A stretch of 64,000 nucleotides of DNA from Sedimentitalea sp042687825 (GTDB taxonomy: Bacteria > Pseudomonadota > Alphaproteobacteria > Rhodobacterales > Rhodobacteraceae): contig NZ_JBHUQE010000001.1 of the NCBI RefSeq assembly GCF_042687825.1, forward strand, positions 62,001 to 126,000. The letters run 5' to 3'. Made by a program: the position numbers and the translations under genes. Below are positions 8,466 through 17,707 of this stretch, piece after piece. Each line of letters opens with the position of its first letter. Within the stretch, counting starts at the first letter, position 1. The notes under the pieces were generated by a model. The model searched no databases. It saw only the letters and a list, made by a program, of their open reading frames with translations, and had not been told where the DNA came from.

Positions 8466-10673
8466 CTAACGGTCGTTCGCCCGTGCCGGCTGGCCGTTGC
8501 CGCCGCCGAAGATGTCGCGCAACATCTTGTCGACCACCGATCCGAATCCGCCGCCATTGCCACCCCGCTGTGGCTGGGTCGGGGCGATCGGGTCGCGCAT
8601 CGGCAGGGGCGACGGCGCCACCCCCTGATGCACGCGAATCATCGTTTCCCGCCAGATTTCGGCGGGCAACCCGCCGCCGGTGACGCCGGACAGGGGGGTG
8701 TTGTCGTCATATCCCATCCAGACCCCGGCGACATATTCCGCCGTAAAACCAATGAACCAGGCATCGCGCGCGGCCTGGGTTGTGCCGGTCTTGCCTGCCG
8801 ACTGCCAGCCCGGCAGCGCCGCACGGCGACCGGATCCCTCGGACACCACCTTTTCCATCATCCAGATCAGCTGTTCTGCGGCCTGTTTCTGGATCACCCG
8901 CTCGCCGATGCCGCCATCCGCCCCCATCAGCGGGTCGCGATCGCCCAGCAGCTTCAGTTCGGTCAACCCGTAGGGCGTCACCGACGAGCCCCCGTTCAGG
9001 ATGCCGGCATAGGCCCCGGTCATCTCGATCAGCGTGCTTTCCGAGGCCCCCAGCGCCAGCGCCGGCCCCAGGGCCAGGTCGCTTTCGATTCCGAACTGGC
9101 TGGCCACATGCCGCACCAGATCCCGTCCGGCCTGTTCCGACACCTTGACCGCCGGCACGTTCAGCGAATCCTTGAGCGCGTCGGCCAGGGTCACCGGACC
9201 GTAATGCCGGTTGGTATAGTTCTTGGGGCACCAGCGGCCAGACCCGGGAATGGACATGCAGAACGGCTCGTCAACGACGGTGTCCAGCGGAGATGCCCCC
9301 AGGTCCAGCGCCGTGGCATAGACAAACGGCTTGAATGCCGACCCGGTCTGCCGCTTGGCCTGGATGGCGCGGTTGAACGCCCCGGCAACCTTGGTTTCGC
9401 GCCCGCCGACCATGGCGCGCACCGCGCCATCGGCCGACATGACCACGATCGCCGCCTGCGCCTTTGAGCCGGGCCGGACCTTTTCCTTGAAGATATACTG
9501 CATCGCCTCTTCGGCCGCGGATTGCAGTCGCCGGTCCAGGGTGGTGCGGATGATTACATCCTCGGTGGTGTTGCGGGTAAAATACTCGGGTCCGCTGGAC
9601 ATCACCCAATCGGCGAAATAGCCGCCGGCCCGTTCGGCCGCAGCCTCGGACAGCTGCGCCGGGTTGCGCCGCGCGTCCTGCGCCTGGTCCGCGCTCAGGT
9701 ATCCCTGCTGCTCCATCAGGCCGACGATGACATCCGCCCGGTTCTGCGAGCGCGTCAGGTTGTTGGTCGGCGCAAAGCGCGACGGGGCGACCAGCAGCCC
9801 GGCCAGCATCGCGGCCTCGGCCGGTGTGACCTTCGAGGAAGACTTGCCGAAGTAGCGCTGGCTGGCGGCCTCGAAACCGCGCGCCCCCGCGCCCAGAAAG
9901 GCGCGGTTCATATAGATCGTCAGAATCTCGTCCTTGCTGTATCTCACCTCCATCGCCAGGGCATAGACGGCTTCGGAAACCTTGCGCCACAGGGTTCCGC
10001 GCCGGCATTTCGCCTCGTACTGGCGTTCCGTCATTCCCGATTTCGGATCGAACGGCTCGCCCAGACACAGCAGTTTGGCCGTCTGCTGAGTGATCGTCGA
10101 GCCGCCATGGCCCGACAGCGGGCCACGCCCCTCGCTGAGGTTGATCCGGACGGCGCTGGCGATACCGCGCGGACTGATGCCGAAATGGCGATAGAACCGC
10201 TTGTCCTCGGTGGCGATGATGGCGTTCTTGACATGCGGCGATACCGTGTCAGTGGTGATCACCCCGCCGAACTGATCACCCCGCCAGGCAAAGACCTCGC
10301 CCTCGCGGTCCAGCATGGTCACCGAGCCCTGCGCCCGGCCGTCCAACTGGGCGTTCACATCCGGCAGCGTGGAATAGACATATCCGACCCACAGCGCAAC
10401 GATCATGCTGATCACCGCCCCGACACGCCAAGTGATGCGCCAGATCAGTCGCAGGACCCAACCGATCAGCCGCCCGAAAAATCCGCGAATCCCCCCCGAA
10501 CCGCCGCCCTTACGCCGGGCCGGCCGGCGTTTGCGCGCCGTCGGTTTCGCCGCCGGTTTGCGGGCGGTTTTCGGCTTGGGCCGGGCGCGCGCGGACTTTG
10601 CCGCCGTGCGCGCGGTCGCGGAATAGCGCTTGTCGGCCACCAGCGGCGGTTTGCGCGGTTTCTTCGTGGTCAT
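8466..10673 (-). CDS. Class A penicillin-binding protein (PBP1A family)
   Basis: A 735-residue bifunctional peptidoglycan synthase. A very basic, Ala/Lys/Arg-rich cytoplasmic tail (residues 1-60) is followed by one membrane segment (about 82-102), a glycosyltransferase domain with EDKRFYRH and GGSTITQQTAK, and a transpeptidase domain with SAFK (the SxxK motif, catalytic serine), SLN (SxN) and KTGTT. I placed the start at 10673, since the frame upstream to 11054 reads through the glnK promoter region. The gene is divergent from glnK and convergent with mlaC, so it is probably monocistronic. Confidence 0.9.
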   Translation of the reverse strand: MTTKKPRKPPLVADKRYSATARTAAKSARARPKPKTARKPAAKPTARKRRPARRKGGGSGGIRGFFGRLIGWVLRLIWRITWRVGAVISMIVALWVGYVYSTLPDVNAQLDGRAQGSVTMLDREGEVFAWRGDQFGGVITTDTVSPHVKNAIIATEDKRFYRHFGISPRGIASAVRINLSEGRGPLSGHGGSTITQQTAKLLCLGEPFDPKSGMTERQYEAKCRRGTLWRKVSEAVYALAMEVRYSKDEILTIYMNRAFLGAGARGFEAASQRYFGKSSSKVTPAEAAMLAGLLVAPSRFAPTNNLTRSQNRADVIVGLMEQQGYLSADQAQDARRNPAQLSEAAAERAGGYFADWVMSSGPEYFTRNTTEDVIIRTTLDRRLQSAAEEAMQYIFKEKVRPGSKAQAAIVVMSADGAVRAMVGGRETKVAGAFNRAIQAKRQTGSAFKPFVYATALDLGASPLDTVVDEPFCMSIPGSGRWCPKNYTNRHYGPVTLADALKDSLNVPAVKVSEQAGRDLVRHVASQFGIESDLALGPALALGASESTLIEMTGAYAGILNGGSSVTPYGLTELKLLGDRDPLMGADGGIGERVIQKQAAEQLIWMMEKVVSEGSGRRAALPGWQSAGKTGTTQAARDAWFIGFTAEYVAGVWMGYDDNTPLSGVTGGGLPAEIWRETMIRVHQGVAPSPLPMRDPIAPTQPQRGGNGGGFGSVVDKMLRDIFGGGNGQPARANDR

Positions 10674-10788
10674 GATCAGCCCTGCCCGGCCCTGTGTTTC
10701 GGCGACATTACCCTGCCCTTTACGGATTGTTGAGGGGGAGAGTGCATAACCCGACACCTTTGACGCCTGCACATTTTTTAGCCTTTTG

Positions 10789-10893
10789 GTGCAATTTGTG
10801 CAAAAAATGTGCAAATTTTCAGTTTTCCCAGCGCTCTTTCCACTTGAATCGCTTTCCAACCCGCCCCGCGCCGGCTTTTTTCTGCAAGTGCAA
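10789..10893. promoter_or_regulatory. Repeated GTGCAA motifs upstream of glnK
   Basis: The divergent region between the PBP gene and glnK carries GTGCAA at 10789, 10798, 10809 and 10888; the first three sit 9 and 11 bases apart in an A/T-rich stretch that stands out from the GC-rich surroundings. The phasing suggests a protein-binding array on one DNA face. The half-site resembles the GTGCA half of an NtrC site, but the copies are direct rather than inverted, so NtrC is only a suggestion. Confidence 0.35.
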
Positions 10894-10928
10894 AATGCAG
10901 GACGACCTGCCAACCGAAAGGGTAAAAG

Positions 10929-11267
10929 GTGAAACTCATCATAGCGACAATCAAGCCGTTCAAGCTGGAAGAGGTCCGCGAAGCGCTGACCCTGGCTGGC
11001 GTGCGCGGCATGATGGTGACCGAAATCAAGGGGTTCGGATCGCAGTCCGGACACACAGAAATCTACCGCGGTGCGGAATACGCGGTGAACTTTGTCCCGA
11101 AAGTCAAACTGGAACTCGTGGTGCCCGCTGCAATGGCAGATCAGGTCATCGCGACCATCGCCGAAACCGCCAGGACCGGCAAGATCGGCGACGGCAAGAT
11201 ATTCGCGCTGGACGTCGATCAGGCGATCCGCGTGCGCACCGGCGAAACCAACGAGGACGCGCTGTGA
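10929..11267 (+). CDS. glnK: Nitrogen regulatory P-II protein GlnK
   Basis: A 112-residue PII signalling protein. In the family it senses 2-oxoglutarate and ATP/ADP and, when not uridylylated, plugs the AmtB channel. Tyr51, the uridylylation site, is present in YRGAEY at the tip of the T-loop, and GKIGDGKIF is the B-loop. The T-loop reads GSQSGHTE where GRQKGHTE is common, a small local divergence. The start is GTG at 10929. amtB follows after a short gap, the classical glnK-amtB operon, which is why I call it GlnK rather than GlnB. Confidence 0.93.
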   Translation: MKLIIATIKPFKLEEVREALTLAGVRGMMVTEIKGFGSQSGHTEIYRGAEYAVNFVPKVKLELVVPAAMADQVIATIAETARTGKIGDGKIFALDVDQAIRVRTGETNEDAL

Positions 11268-11294
11268 AGACGCGGCCAGAAAAGGGTTAAGACA

Positions 11295-12617
11295 ATGAAA
11301 CTTTCCAAGATACTTCCCGCGGCGGCGCTGATCGCGCTGCCTTCGCTGGCGCTGGCACAGGACGCGGACACCACGCCGACCATCGCCGATCTGGGCTTTA
11401 TCCTGAACACTTTCATGTTCCTCGTGATGGGGGTTCTGGTGTTCTGGATGGCCGCCGGTTTTGCCATGCTCGAAGCCGGCCTGGTGCGATCCAAGAACGT
11501 GACCATGCAGTTGACCAAGAACATGGCGCTGTTTTCACTGGCCTCGCTGTTTTATTACCTGCTGGGCTATAATCTGATGTATCCGGGCGACGGCTGGACC
11601 GTTCCGGGCATGCTGGGCGCATTCTCGATCACCGGGCTGGAACCGGTCGGGCTGAGCGGCGCCGAACCGGACCTGACCTATGCGTCGGTCGGCTCGGACT
11701 TTTTCTTTCAGTTGATGTTCTGTGCCGCCACCGCGTCGATCGTGTCCGGTGCTGTGGCCGAACGCATCAAGCTGGGGCCGTTCCTGATCTTCGTGCTGGT
11801 GCTGACCGCCGTGATCTATCCGGTGCAGGCCAGCTGGAAATGGGGCGGCGGCTTTCTGGACGAGGCCGGGTTCCTGGATTTCGCCGGCTCGACCGTCGTG
11901 CATTCGGTTGGTGGCTGGGCAGCTCTGACCGGCGCGATCATCCTGGGTCCACGAATCGGAAAATACAGCAAGGACGGCCGTGTCGTGCCGATCCCCGGAT
12001 CGAACCTGGCGCTGGCAACCCTGGGCACTTTCATCCTGTGGATGGGCTGGTTCGGATTTAATGGCGGGTCGCAGCTGTACATGGATACCGCGGCCAATGT
12101 CGCCGACATCAGCCGGATCCTGGCCAACACCAACACCGCCGCCGCCGCTGGCGCCGTCACCGCCCTGATCCTGACGCAGGCGCTGTTCCGCAAGCCGGAC
12201 CTGACGATGATCCTGAACGGGGCGCTGGCCGGGCTGGTGTCGATCACCGCCGAACCGCTGACGCCGTCGCTGCTGTCGGCCACCCTGATCGGTGCGGTTG
12301 GCGGGGCCATCGTGGTCTTTGCCGTGCCGTTCCTGGACCGGCTCAAGATCGACGACGTGGTCGGCGCGATTCCGGTACACCTGTTTGCCGGCATCTGGGG
12401 CACCATCGCCGTGGTCTTTACCAACCCCGAAGCCTCGCTGGTGACCCAGATCTATTCCATCCTGGTCGTGGGCGCCTTTGTGGTCGTGGCCTCTGCGGTG
12501 GTCTGGTTCATCCTCAAGGCAACGATGGGCATCCGGGTCGGCGACGAAGAAGAGATCAACGGACTGGACATGGCGGAACTGGGCATGGAGGCCTATCCCG
12601 AATTCTCCAAGGGCTAG
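11295..12617 (+). CDS. amtB: Ammonium transporter AmtB
   Basis: A 440-residue Amt/Rh-family ammonium channel. A cleavable signal peptide (residues 1 to about 21, ending ALAQ) precedes 11 predicted membrane segments, so the N-terminus is periplasmic as in E. coli. The twin pore histidines are visible in the contexts STVVHSVGGWAAL and GAIPVHLFAGIWGT. It sits 27 bases downstream of glnK and is followed by a clear terminator, so glnK-amtB is a two-gene transcript, expected to be induced under nitrogen limitation. Confidence 0.95.
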   Translation: MKLSKILPAAALIALPSLALAQDADTTPTIADLGFILNTFMFLVMGVLVFWMAAGFAMLEAGLVRSKNVTMQLTKNMALFSLASLFYYLLGYNLMYPGDGWTVPGMLGAFSITGLEPVGLSGAEPDLTYASVGSDFFFQLMFCAATASIVSGAVAERIKLGPFLIFVLVLTAVIYPVQASWKWGGGFLDEAGFLDFAGSTVVHSVGGWAALTGAIILGPRIGKYSKDGRVVPIPGSNLALATLGTFILWMGWFGFNGGSQLYMDTAANVADISRILANTNTAAAAGAVTALILTQALFRKPDLTMILNGALAGLVSITAEPLTPSLLSATLIGAVGGAIVVFAVPFLDRLKIDDVVGAIPVHLFAGIWGTIAVVFTNPEASLVTQIYSILVVGAFVVVASAVVWFILKATMGIRVGDEEEINGLDMAELGMEAYPEFSKG

Positions 12618-12642
12618 GCCCTGACCCGTACACGAAACAGCA

Positions 12643-12675
12643 AGGCCCCGGTGCATACGCGCCGGGGCCTTTTTC
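12643..12675 (+). terminator. Rho-independent terminator after amtB
   Basis: A 9-base-pair GC-rich stem (AGGCCCCGG at 12643-12651, CCGGGGCCT at 12662-12670) with a 10-base loop is followed directly by TTTTC. It lies 25 bases after the amtB stop. The convergent tyrB gene ends at 12724. Confidence 0.88.
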
Positions 12676-12723
12676 TGGTCTGTTGTCTTGCGCCCCGCAC
12701 CCGAGGGCGGGCGGCATTGGGCG

Positions 12724-13908
12724 TCAGACGCCGGCGTCGACGATAGCCTGCGCCAGAATCGGCACGGTCTGGGCATTCAGTCCGGCGATGTTGATGCGGC
12801 TGTCGCCAACCATGTAGATGCCGTTCTCGGCGCGCAGCTTTTCGACCTTTTCCGGCGTTGTGCCCAGGCGCGAGAACATACCCCGGTGCTGGGCGATAAA
12901 GGCGAACCGATCCGACCCGGACCGCTGCCGCAACTCGTCCGCCAGCGACTGGCGCAGGCCCAGCATCGACAGGCGCACCTCTTCCAGCTCGGCCGCCCAA
13001 TCCGCCCGCAGGGTGTCGTCGGTCAGAATCATGGTCACCAACCGGGCACCGTGATCGGGCGGAAAGGAATAGTTCTGCCGGTTCAGAAAGGCCAGCGTGT
13101 CCTGATTCAGCCCGGTGCGGGCGGCATCCTGGCTGACCGCCATCAACAGGCCGGTGCGTTCGCGATAAATGCCGAAATTCTTGGAACAGCTGGCTGCGAT
13201 CAGGCATTCGGGCACCTGGCTGGCGACCATGCGGGTGGCGGCGGCATCCGCATCAAGGCCGTCGCCAAAACCCTGATAGGCAATGTCGATCATCGGCACC
13301 AGACCGCGTTGGTTCAACAGGTCGATCACCGCCTGCCATTCCACCGCGTTCAGATTGGCGCCGGTCGGGTTGTGGCAGCAGCCATGCAACAACACCACGT
13401 CGCCCGCCCGTGCGGTGTTCAGATCCGCGATCATGCCGGCGAAATCGACGCCGCGCGTCTCGTTGTCGAAATAGCGATAGGGCACGGTTTCCATGCCCAG
13501 GTATTTCAGGATCGACAGATGGTTCGGCCAGGTCGGGTCAGAGACAAAGACCCGCGCCTCCGGATTGGCCATGCGAATCAGCTCGAACGCCTGGCGACAG
13601 GCGCCGGTGCCACCGGGCGTGGCCGCCGCCCCGACATTGGCGCGCGGCACCGCGTCGCCCAGAATCAGGCCGATCATCGCGTCCGAATAGGCCGGATCGC
13701 CCAGCAGCCCGACATAGGCCTTGGTTTCCTGCTCCTGCCACAGCTTGTGCTCGGCGGCCTTGATCGCCCGCATCACCGGGGTGACGCCCTGGGCGTTCTT
13801 ATAAACGCCGACGCCCAGGTCGATCTTGTCCGTGCGCGGATCCTCGCGATACGCCTTCATCAGGGCCAGGATCTTGTCCGCGGGTTGTGCCTGCAGATTT
13901 TCGAACAT
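12724..13908 (-). CDS. tyrB: Aromatic amino acid aminotransferase
   Basis: A 394-residue class I PLP-dependent aminotransferase of the AspC/TyrB type, moving amino groups between aspartate or aromatic amino acids and 2-oxoacids. Landmarks are LGVGVYKNAQG, the GGTGACRQAFE segment, HGCCHNPTG, and SCSKNFGIYRERTG, in which the lysine forms the Schiff base with PLP. The second of two adjacent ATGs is chosen because GGAG lies 8 bases before it and MFENLQ is the usual family start. sseA's stop overlaps the first ATG, so the two genes are coupled. AspC-like activity cannot be excluded. Confidence 0.88.
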   Translation of the reverse strand: MFENLQAQPADKILALMKAYREDPRTDKIDLGVGVYKNAQGVTPVMRAIKAAEHKLWQEQETKAYVGLLGDPAYSDAMIGLILGDAVPRANVGAAATPGGTGACRQAFELIRMANPEARVFVSDPTWPNHLSILKYLGMETVPYRYFDNETRGVDFAGMIADLNTARAGDVVLLHGCCHNPTGANLNAVEWQAVIDLLNQRGLVPMIDIAYQGFGDGLDADAAATRMVASQVPECLIAASCSKNFGIYRERTGLLMAVSQDAARTGLNQDTLAFLNRQNYSFPPDHGARLVTMILTDDTLRADWAAELEEVRLSMLGLRQSLADELRQRSGSDRFAFIAQHRGMFSRLGTTPEKVEKLRAENGIYMVGDSRINIAGLNAQTVPILAQAIVDAGV

Positions 13909-14762
13909 CATGCGTCTCCGGTCGCGACGGGAAGGGTCGGAAAGGCGCCCCATTCGGCCCACGAGCCATCATAGAGCGAATGGTCGGTCTTGTTCAGGCG
14001 CTCGAGCGCCAGGCTGAGAACAGCCGCAGTCACGCCCGAACCGCAGGTCGTGATCGCCGGTTTGGACAGATCGACGCCTGCTGCCTGAAAGACCGCGCGT
14101 ATGTCATCCACGGGTTTCATCGTGCCGTTCTCGGTCAAAAGCGTGTCATGCGGCACGTTGCGCGACCCCGGGATATGACCGCCGCGCAGGCCTTCGCGGG
14201 GCTCGGGGTCGTCACCGCGAAACCGGCCGGACGGGCGCGCATCGATAATCTCGTGATCGCCCAGCTTGGCGGCCTGACTGACCTGGGTGACATCGCGCAC
14301 CAGGTGGTTCTGCACGCGCACCGTCATGTGCCGGTCGCGCACCATCGGCGGCAAATCCTCGACCGGGTGGCCCTCGGCCTGCCATTTCGGAAAGCCGCCA
14401 TCCAGCACGGCGACATTGTTCTGGCCCATCAGACGGAACAGCCACCAGACCCGCGCTGCCGACATCAAACCGGCGCCATCATAAACCACGACCTGGTGGC
14501 CGTCGCCCACGCCCATCGCCCGCAGGCGGGACATGAATTTCTCGACCGGCGGCACCATGTGCGGCAACTCGGACCGCAGATCGGCAATTTCATCGATATC
14601 AAAGAATCGCGCGCCTGGAATATGCGCCTGGTCGTATTCCGCCTTAGGGTCGCGCCCCTCTGCCGGCAGATACCACGACCCGTCCAGGATGCGCAGATCC
14701 GGATCCTTGAGATGCGCGGCCAACCAGTCGGTCGAAACCAGAGTTCTTGGATCATCCTGCAT
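13908..14762 (-). CDS. sseA: 3-mercaptopyruvate/thiosulfate sulfurtransferase
   Basis: A 284-residue tandem rhodanese-domain enzyme. The N-terminal domain contains LVSTDWLAAHL and HIPGARFFDIDEI, the C-terminal domain HIPGSRNVPHD and the active-site loop TTCGSGVTA. The CGSGVTA loop, instead of the CRxGx[RT] loop of classical rhodanese, favours 3-mercaptopyruvate as sulfur donor. I set the start at MQDDPRTLVS (14762), because upstream codons in frame look non-coding. It is coupled to tyrB through an ATGA overlap; a transaminase next to a mercaptopyruvate enzyme fits cysteine catabolism. Confidence 0.88.
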   Translation of the reverse strand: MQDDPRTLVSTDWLAAHLKDPDLRILDGSWYLPAEGRDPKAEYDQAHIPGARFFDIDEIADLRSELPHMVPPVEKFMSRLRAMGVGDGHQVVVYDGAGLMSAARVWWLFRLMGQNNVAVLDGGFPKWQAEGHPVEDLPPMVRDRHMTVRVQNHLVRDVTQVSQAAKLGDHEIIDARPSGRFRGDDPEPREGLRGGHIPGSRNVPHDTLLTENGTMKPVDDIRAVFQAAGVDLSKPAITTCGSGVTAAVLSLALERLNKTDHSLYDGSWAEWGAFPTLPVATGDA

Positions 14763-14942
14763 GTAAGACAGCCCCCATTTTCCTTCGCGCTCTTTGCTAC
14801 GCGTCTGCCGCCAGCGTTGCAAGACCGCGGTGTCCGTGAAAGGCCTTGCGACCGCCGGGCACACCATGTCGGCGCACTTGCCCGAAATTCGCGCGCTGTC
14901 GGCCCGATATGTGGTAGAGTGATCCATATTGGAGATCGCATT

Positions 14943-15530
14943 ATGATTGTTTCGTATTTCAAACACGCGGTGCGGGGTCTGCCCCTTGTCGCCGCGTTGC
15001 TGCTAAGCGCCGGGTGTGCCGGACTGCAACTGGTGCCCGCCTATGACCCCGAGATTGAAAAGGGGCTGAATACCTATCACGTCGGGGTGCTGGATTTCAT
15101 TTCGACCATGGAAGCCACGCGCGTATCGGTTTCGGGCACATACAAGGGGCAAAGTGTGCGTGCCTATTACGCCGCCTCGGATGCGGCGCTGGGAAATCTG
15201 GTGGTACAGGCCGAAGCCAACGAACCCGAGGGCAGTTGCGGTGCATCGCGTCTGGCCGGTCTGGGCCTGCAGGAACTGGCGCGGCGGACCGGCGAACTGG
15301 CCGCCGATCTGGACGAAAGTCTGGGCGGTGATACCGTCGCGGCCGAAGCCGAACTGACCCGTGGCAGTTGCACCGTCATCACGCTGAGGGCGCTGCAGGA
15401 AAACCACAGGTCGATGCAAGCTCTGCATCGCATGGAGGGCCGGCTGGTGCCGCCGGTCTCGACCATCGCGCGCGATCTGCTGAACGATTCCGTCCGCATC
15501 GCGCTGACCACTGAAAAGGCCAAGAAATAG
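14943..15530 (+). CDS. Putative lipoprotein of unknown function
   Basis: A 195-residue protein with a signal peptide ending in the lipobox LSAGC (Cys25). The mature part is mixed alpha-helical, with two cysteines (SCGA and SCTV) and no motif I recognise. GGAG is located 9 bases upstream of the ATG at 14943, which fixes the start; the open frame continues much further 5' only as antisense of sseA. The next small gene follows after 21 bases on the same strand, so the two may be co-transcribed. Function unknown. Confidence 0.65.
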   Translation: MIVSYFKHAVRGLPLVAALLLSAGCAGLQLVPAYDPEIEKGLNTYHVGVLDFISTMEATRVSVSGTYKGQSVRAYYAASDAALGNLVVQAEANEPEGSCGASRLAGLGLQELARRTGELAADLDESLGGDTVAAEAELTRGSCTVITLRALQENHRSMQALHRMEGRLVPPVSTIARDLLNDSVRIALTTEKAKK

Positions 15531-15551
15531 CAATTCGTGAGAGAATTTGAG

Positions 15552-15893
15552 ATGCTAGACCTCGAAAGCTTGGAGCCACGCATACTGGCACCGAAAATGC
15601 TGCAGACCGCCTCGGAGATCGCCGGCCCGCTCTGGGCCGAAATCAGGACGACGGCGACCCATGAATTCAAAGTGCTGGCCAGCCGCATCCGCGAAATCGG
15701 CGCCGCGGTCGCCGAGGGTGATCTGAGCAAGAGCGCGGCGCGCATCCTGCTGCGCATGGCCCGGCGCAACCTGATTGCGACGCTGGCCATGCTGACGACC
15801 ATGATCGAGGCGGCGGTGCAGAAACTGGTCAACGGCGTCTTGGCCCAGATCCGCGAGCACGTGAACGCAGCGATCGGATTCGCCGTGCTTTAG
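15552..15893 (+). CDS. Small helical protein of unknown function
   Basis: A 113-residue protein that looks almost wholly alpha-helical, with a hydrophobic stretch near NLIATLAMLTTMIEAAVQKLV that could be amphipathic or a weak membrane segment. A GTG at 15537 in the same frame is a possible alternative start, but the ATG at 15552 has the better purine-rich upstream sequence. It follows the lipoprotein gene closely and is convergent with smpB. No family recognised. Confidence 0.5.
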   Translation: MLDLESLEPRILAPKMLQTASEIAGPLWAEIRTTATHEFKVLASRIREIGAAVAEGDLSKSAARILLRMARRNLIATLAMLTTMIEAAVQKLVNGVLAQIREHVNAAIGFAVL

Positions 15894-15920
15894 GCGCGGA
15901 TCAGGCCACGACGGACGCGA

Positions 15921-16397
15921 TCAGCGATTGTCCTTCAGCAACCGCTGTTTCTGCCGCGACCAGTCGCGTTTGGCCTGGGATTCGCGCTTGTCGTGGTTTT
16001 TCTTGCCCTTGGCGATGCCGATCTTCAGCTTGGCCAGGCCCTTATGGTTGAAATACATCACGATCGGTACCAGCGTCATGCCCTTGCGCTGAGTCGCGTT
16101 CCACAGGTTGGACAATTCCTTGCGCGAGACCAGCAGCTTGCGCCGCCGCCGTTCCTCGTGGCGAAAGGTCTTGGCCTGATCGTAGGGAGCGACATAGCTG
16201 TTCACCAGCCACAATTCGCCGTCCTCGACCGTGGCATAGCTTTCGGCGATATTGGCGCCGCCGGCGCGCAGCGACTTGACCTCGGAGCCTTCCAGCAGGA
16301 TGCCGCATTCCAGATCGTCCTCTATGGCATAGTCGAACCGCGCCCGCCGGTTTTCGGCGATCACCTTGTAATTCGGGTCTGATTTCGTCTGTGCCAT
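15921..16397 (-). CDS. smpB: SsrA-binding protein SmpB
   Basis: A 158-residue SmpB, the partner of tmRNA in rescuing stalled ribosomes. Family landmarks are NRRARFDYAIEDDLECGI, LEGSEVKSLRAG, LVNSYVAPY, the basic RKLLVSRKEL stretch, and the C-terminal GKKNHDKRES tail that enters the mRNA channel. The start is the ATG at 16397 (MAQTKSDPNYK); an upstream extension in the same frame is not typical. No tmRNA gene (ssrA) was recognised in this window. Confidence 0.95.
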   Translation of the reverse strand: MAQTKSDPNYKVIAENRRARFDYAIEDDLECGILLEGSEVKSLRAGGANIAESYATVEDGELWLVNSYVAPYDQAKTFRHEERRRRKLLVSRKELSNLWNATQRKGMTLVPIVMYFNHKGLAKLKIGIAKGKKNHDKRESQAKRDWSRQKQRLLKDNR

Positions 16398-16564
16398 GGC
16401 CGGCAGATGTAGGCGCTTGGCCGCGCTTGTGCAAGCGACGGCCGCAGCATGGCAGGGCCGCACTTCCGGTCGCGTTTTTCCGCCCGAACGGGCGTCGATG
16501 GTTTGCCAGCGCGTGCAGGTGCGCTATGCATGGGCAAAACAACCAGAGGTAAAGGGCGGACAAG

Positions 16565-17701
16565 ATGCGGATTTCGCGGAGGATGGTATCGCTGGGCATT
16601 GCAGCGACGGCTTTGACCGGCTGCGCGGGGGCGGGCGGATCGCCGGCACCGGCACCGCGCATGCGCGCGGTGCCCAATGCCGGTTATGATGCCTGGGTTG
16701 CGCAGTTCAAGGGCCGTGCCGCCGCCAAGGGCATTGCCCCGGCCACCATTCAGCAGGCGTTTCGCGGCGCGGGATACCTGCCCGACGTGATCGAGCGCGA
16801 CCGCAATCAGACCGAATTCAAGCGCTCGCTTGAGGATTATCTGGCCATCGCCGCATCGGACGAGCGGGTCAGCACCGGCAAGGCCATGCTGCGGCAGTAC
16901 AATGCCACGCTCAGCCGGATCGAGGCGACATACGGTGTGCAAAAACAGATCGTCACGGCGATCTGGGGGCTGGAAAGCCGCTATGGCGCGCGGCGCGGCG
17001 ACGTGCCGGTGGTCTCGGCCCTCAGCACGCTGGCCTATGACGGGCGGCGCGGGTCGTTCTTTGAAAGTCAGTTGATCGCGGCGCTGAAAATCCTGCAGAA
17101 CGGCGACACGACGCCGGACAGGATGACCGGCAGCTGGGCCGGCGCAATGGGGCATACCCAGTTCATTCCCACCTCGTATCTGGCCTTTGCGGTCGATTTC
17201 ACCGGTGACGGGCGGCGCGACATCTGGTCGGACGATCCCACCGACGCGCTGGCCTCGGCGGCCGCGTATCTGGCAAAGAACGGCTGGGTGAAAGGTCAGC
17301 CCTGGGGCGGCGAACTGGGTTCGGCGGCGGCCAGTTCGGGCACGCCCACGGCGGTGATCCAACCGCAGAAACCGGGTCCGAAATTTGCGGTGTTCCGCAA
17401 TTTTTCGGTGCTCAAGCGCTATAACAATTCCGACAGCTACGCGCTGGGCGTCGGGCATCTGGCCGACCGGATCGCCGGCGGCGCGCCGCTCAGGACCTCT
17501 TTCGGTCCGGACGCGACCGGGCTGACACTGGAAGATCGCAAGGACCTGCAACGCCGCCTGACCGCCGCCGGGTTTGACACCGATGGCGCGGACGGGGTGA
17601 TCGGGGCCAAATCACGCGCGGCGATCAGTGCCTATCAGCGCAGTGTCGGCCTGCCGGCAACCGGCACGCCGTCGCCGGATCTGTTACAGCGCCTGCGCTG
17701 A
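16565..17701 (+). CDS. mltB: Membrane-bound lytic murein transglycosylase (MltB family)
   Basis: A 378-residue peptidoglycan-cleaving enzyme. The N-terminus has a signal peptide ending in ALTGC (Cys20), so it is probably an outer-membrane lipoprotein. The catalytic domain runs from about residue 35 to 300, with the predicted catalytic Glu137 in WGLESRYG and the later AGAMGHTQFIPTSYL. The C-terminal 60 residues (about 316-378) form a peptidoglycan-binding domain of the PG_binding_1 type, with GADGVIGAKSRAAISAYQ. E. coli MltB lacks this extra domain, but it is common in alphaproteobacterial homologues. Confidence 0.9.
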   Translation: MRISRRMVSLGIAATALTGCAGAGGSPAPAPRMRAVPNAGYDAWVAQFKGRAAAKGIAPATIQQAFRGAGYLPDVIERDRNQTEFKRSLEDYLAIAASDERVSTGKAMLRQYNATLSRIEATYGVQKQIVTAIWGLESRYGARRGDVPVVSALSTLAYDGRRGSFFESQLIAALKILQNGDTTPDRMTGSWAGAMGHTQFIPTSYLAFAVDFTGDGRRDIWSDDPTDALASAAAYLAKNGWVKGQPWGGELGSAAASSGTPTAVIQPQKPGPKFAVFRNFSVLKRYNNSDSYALGVGHLADRIAGGAPLRTSFGPDATGLTLEDRKDLQRRLTAAGFDTDGADGVIGAKSRAAISAYQRSVGLPATGTPSPDLLQRLR

Positions 17702-17707
17702 TTGCGC

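Noticed and set aside
13887..15530. A 547-residue reading for the lipoprotein gene at 14943
   Set aside because: The first 352 codons are antisense to sseA; the signal peptide and ribosome site mark the true start at 14943.
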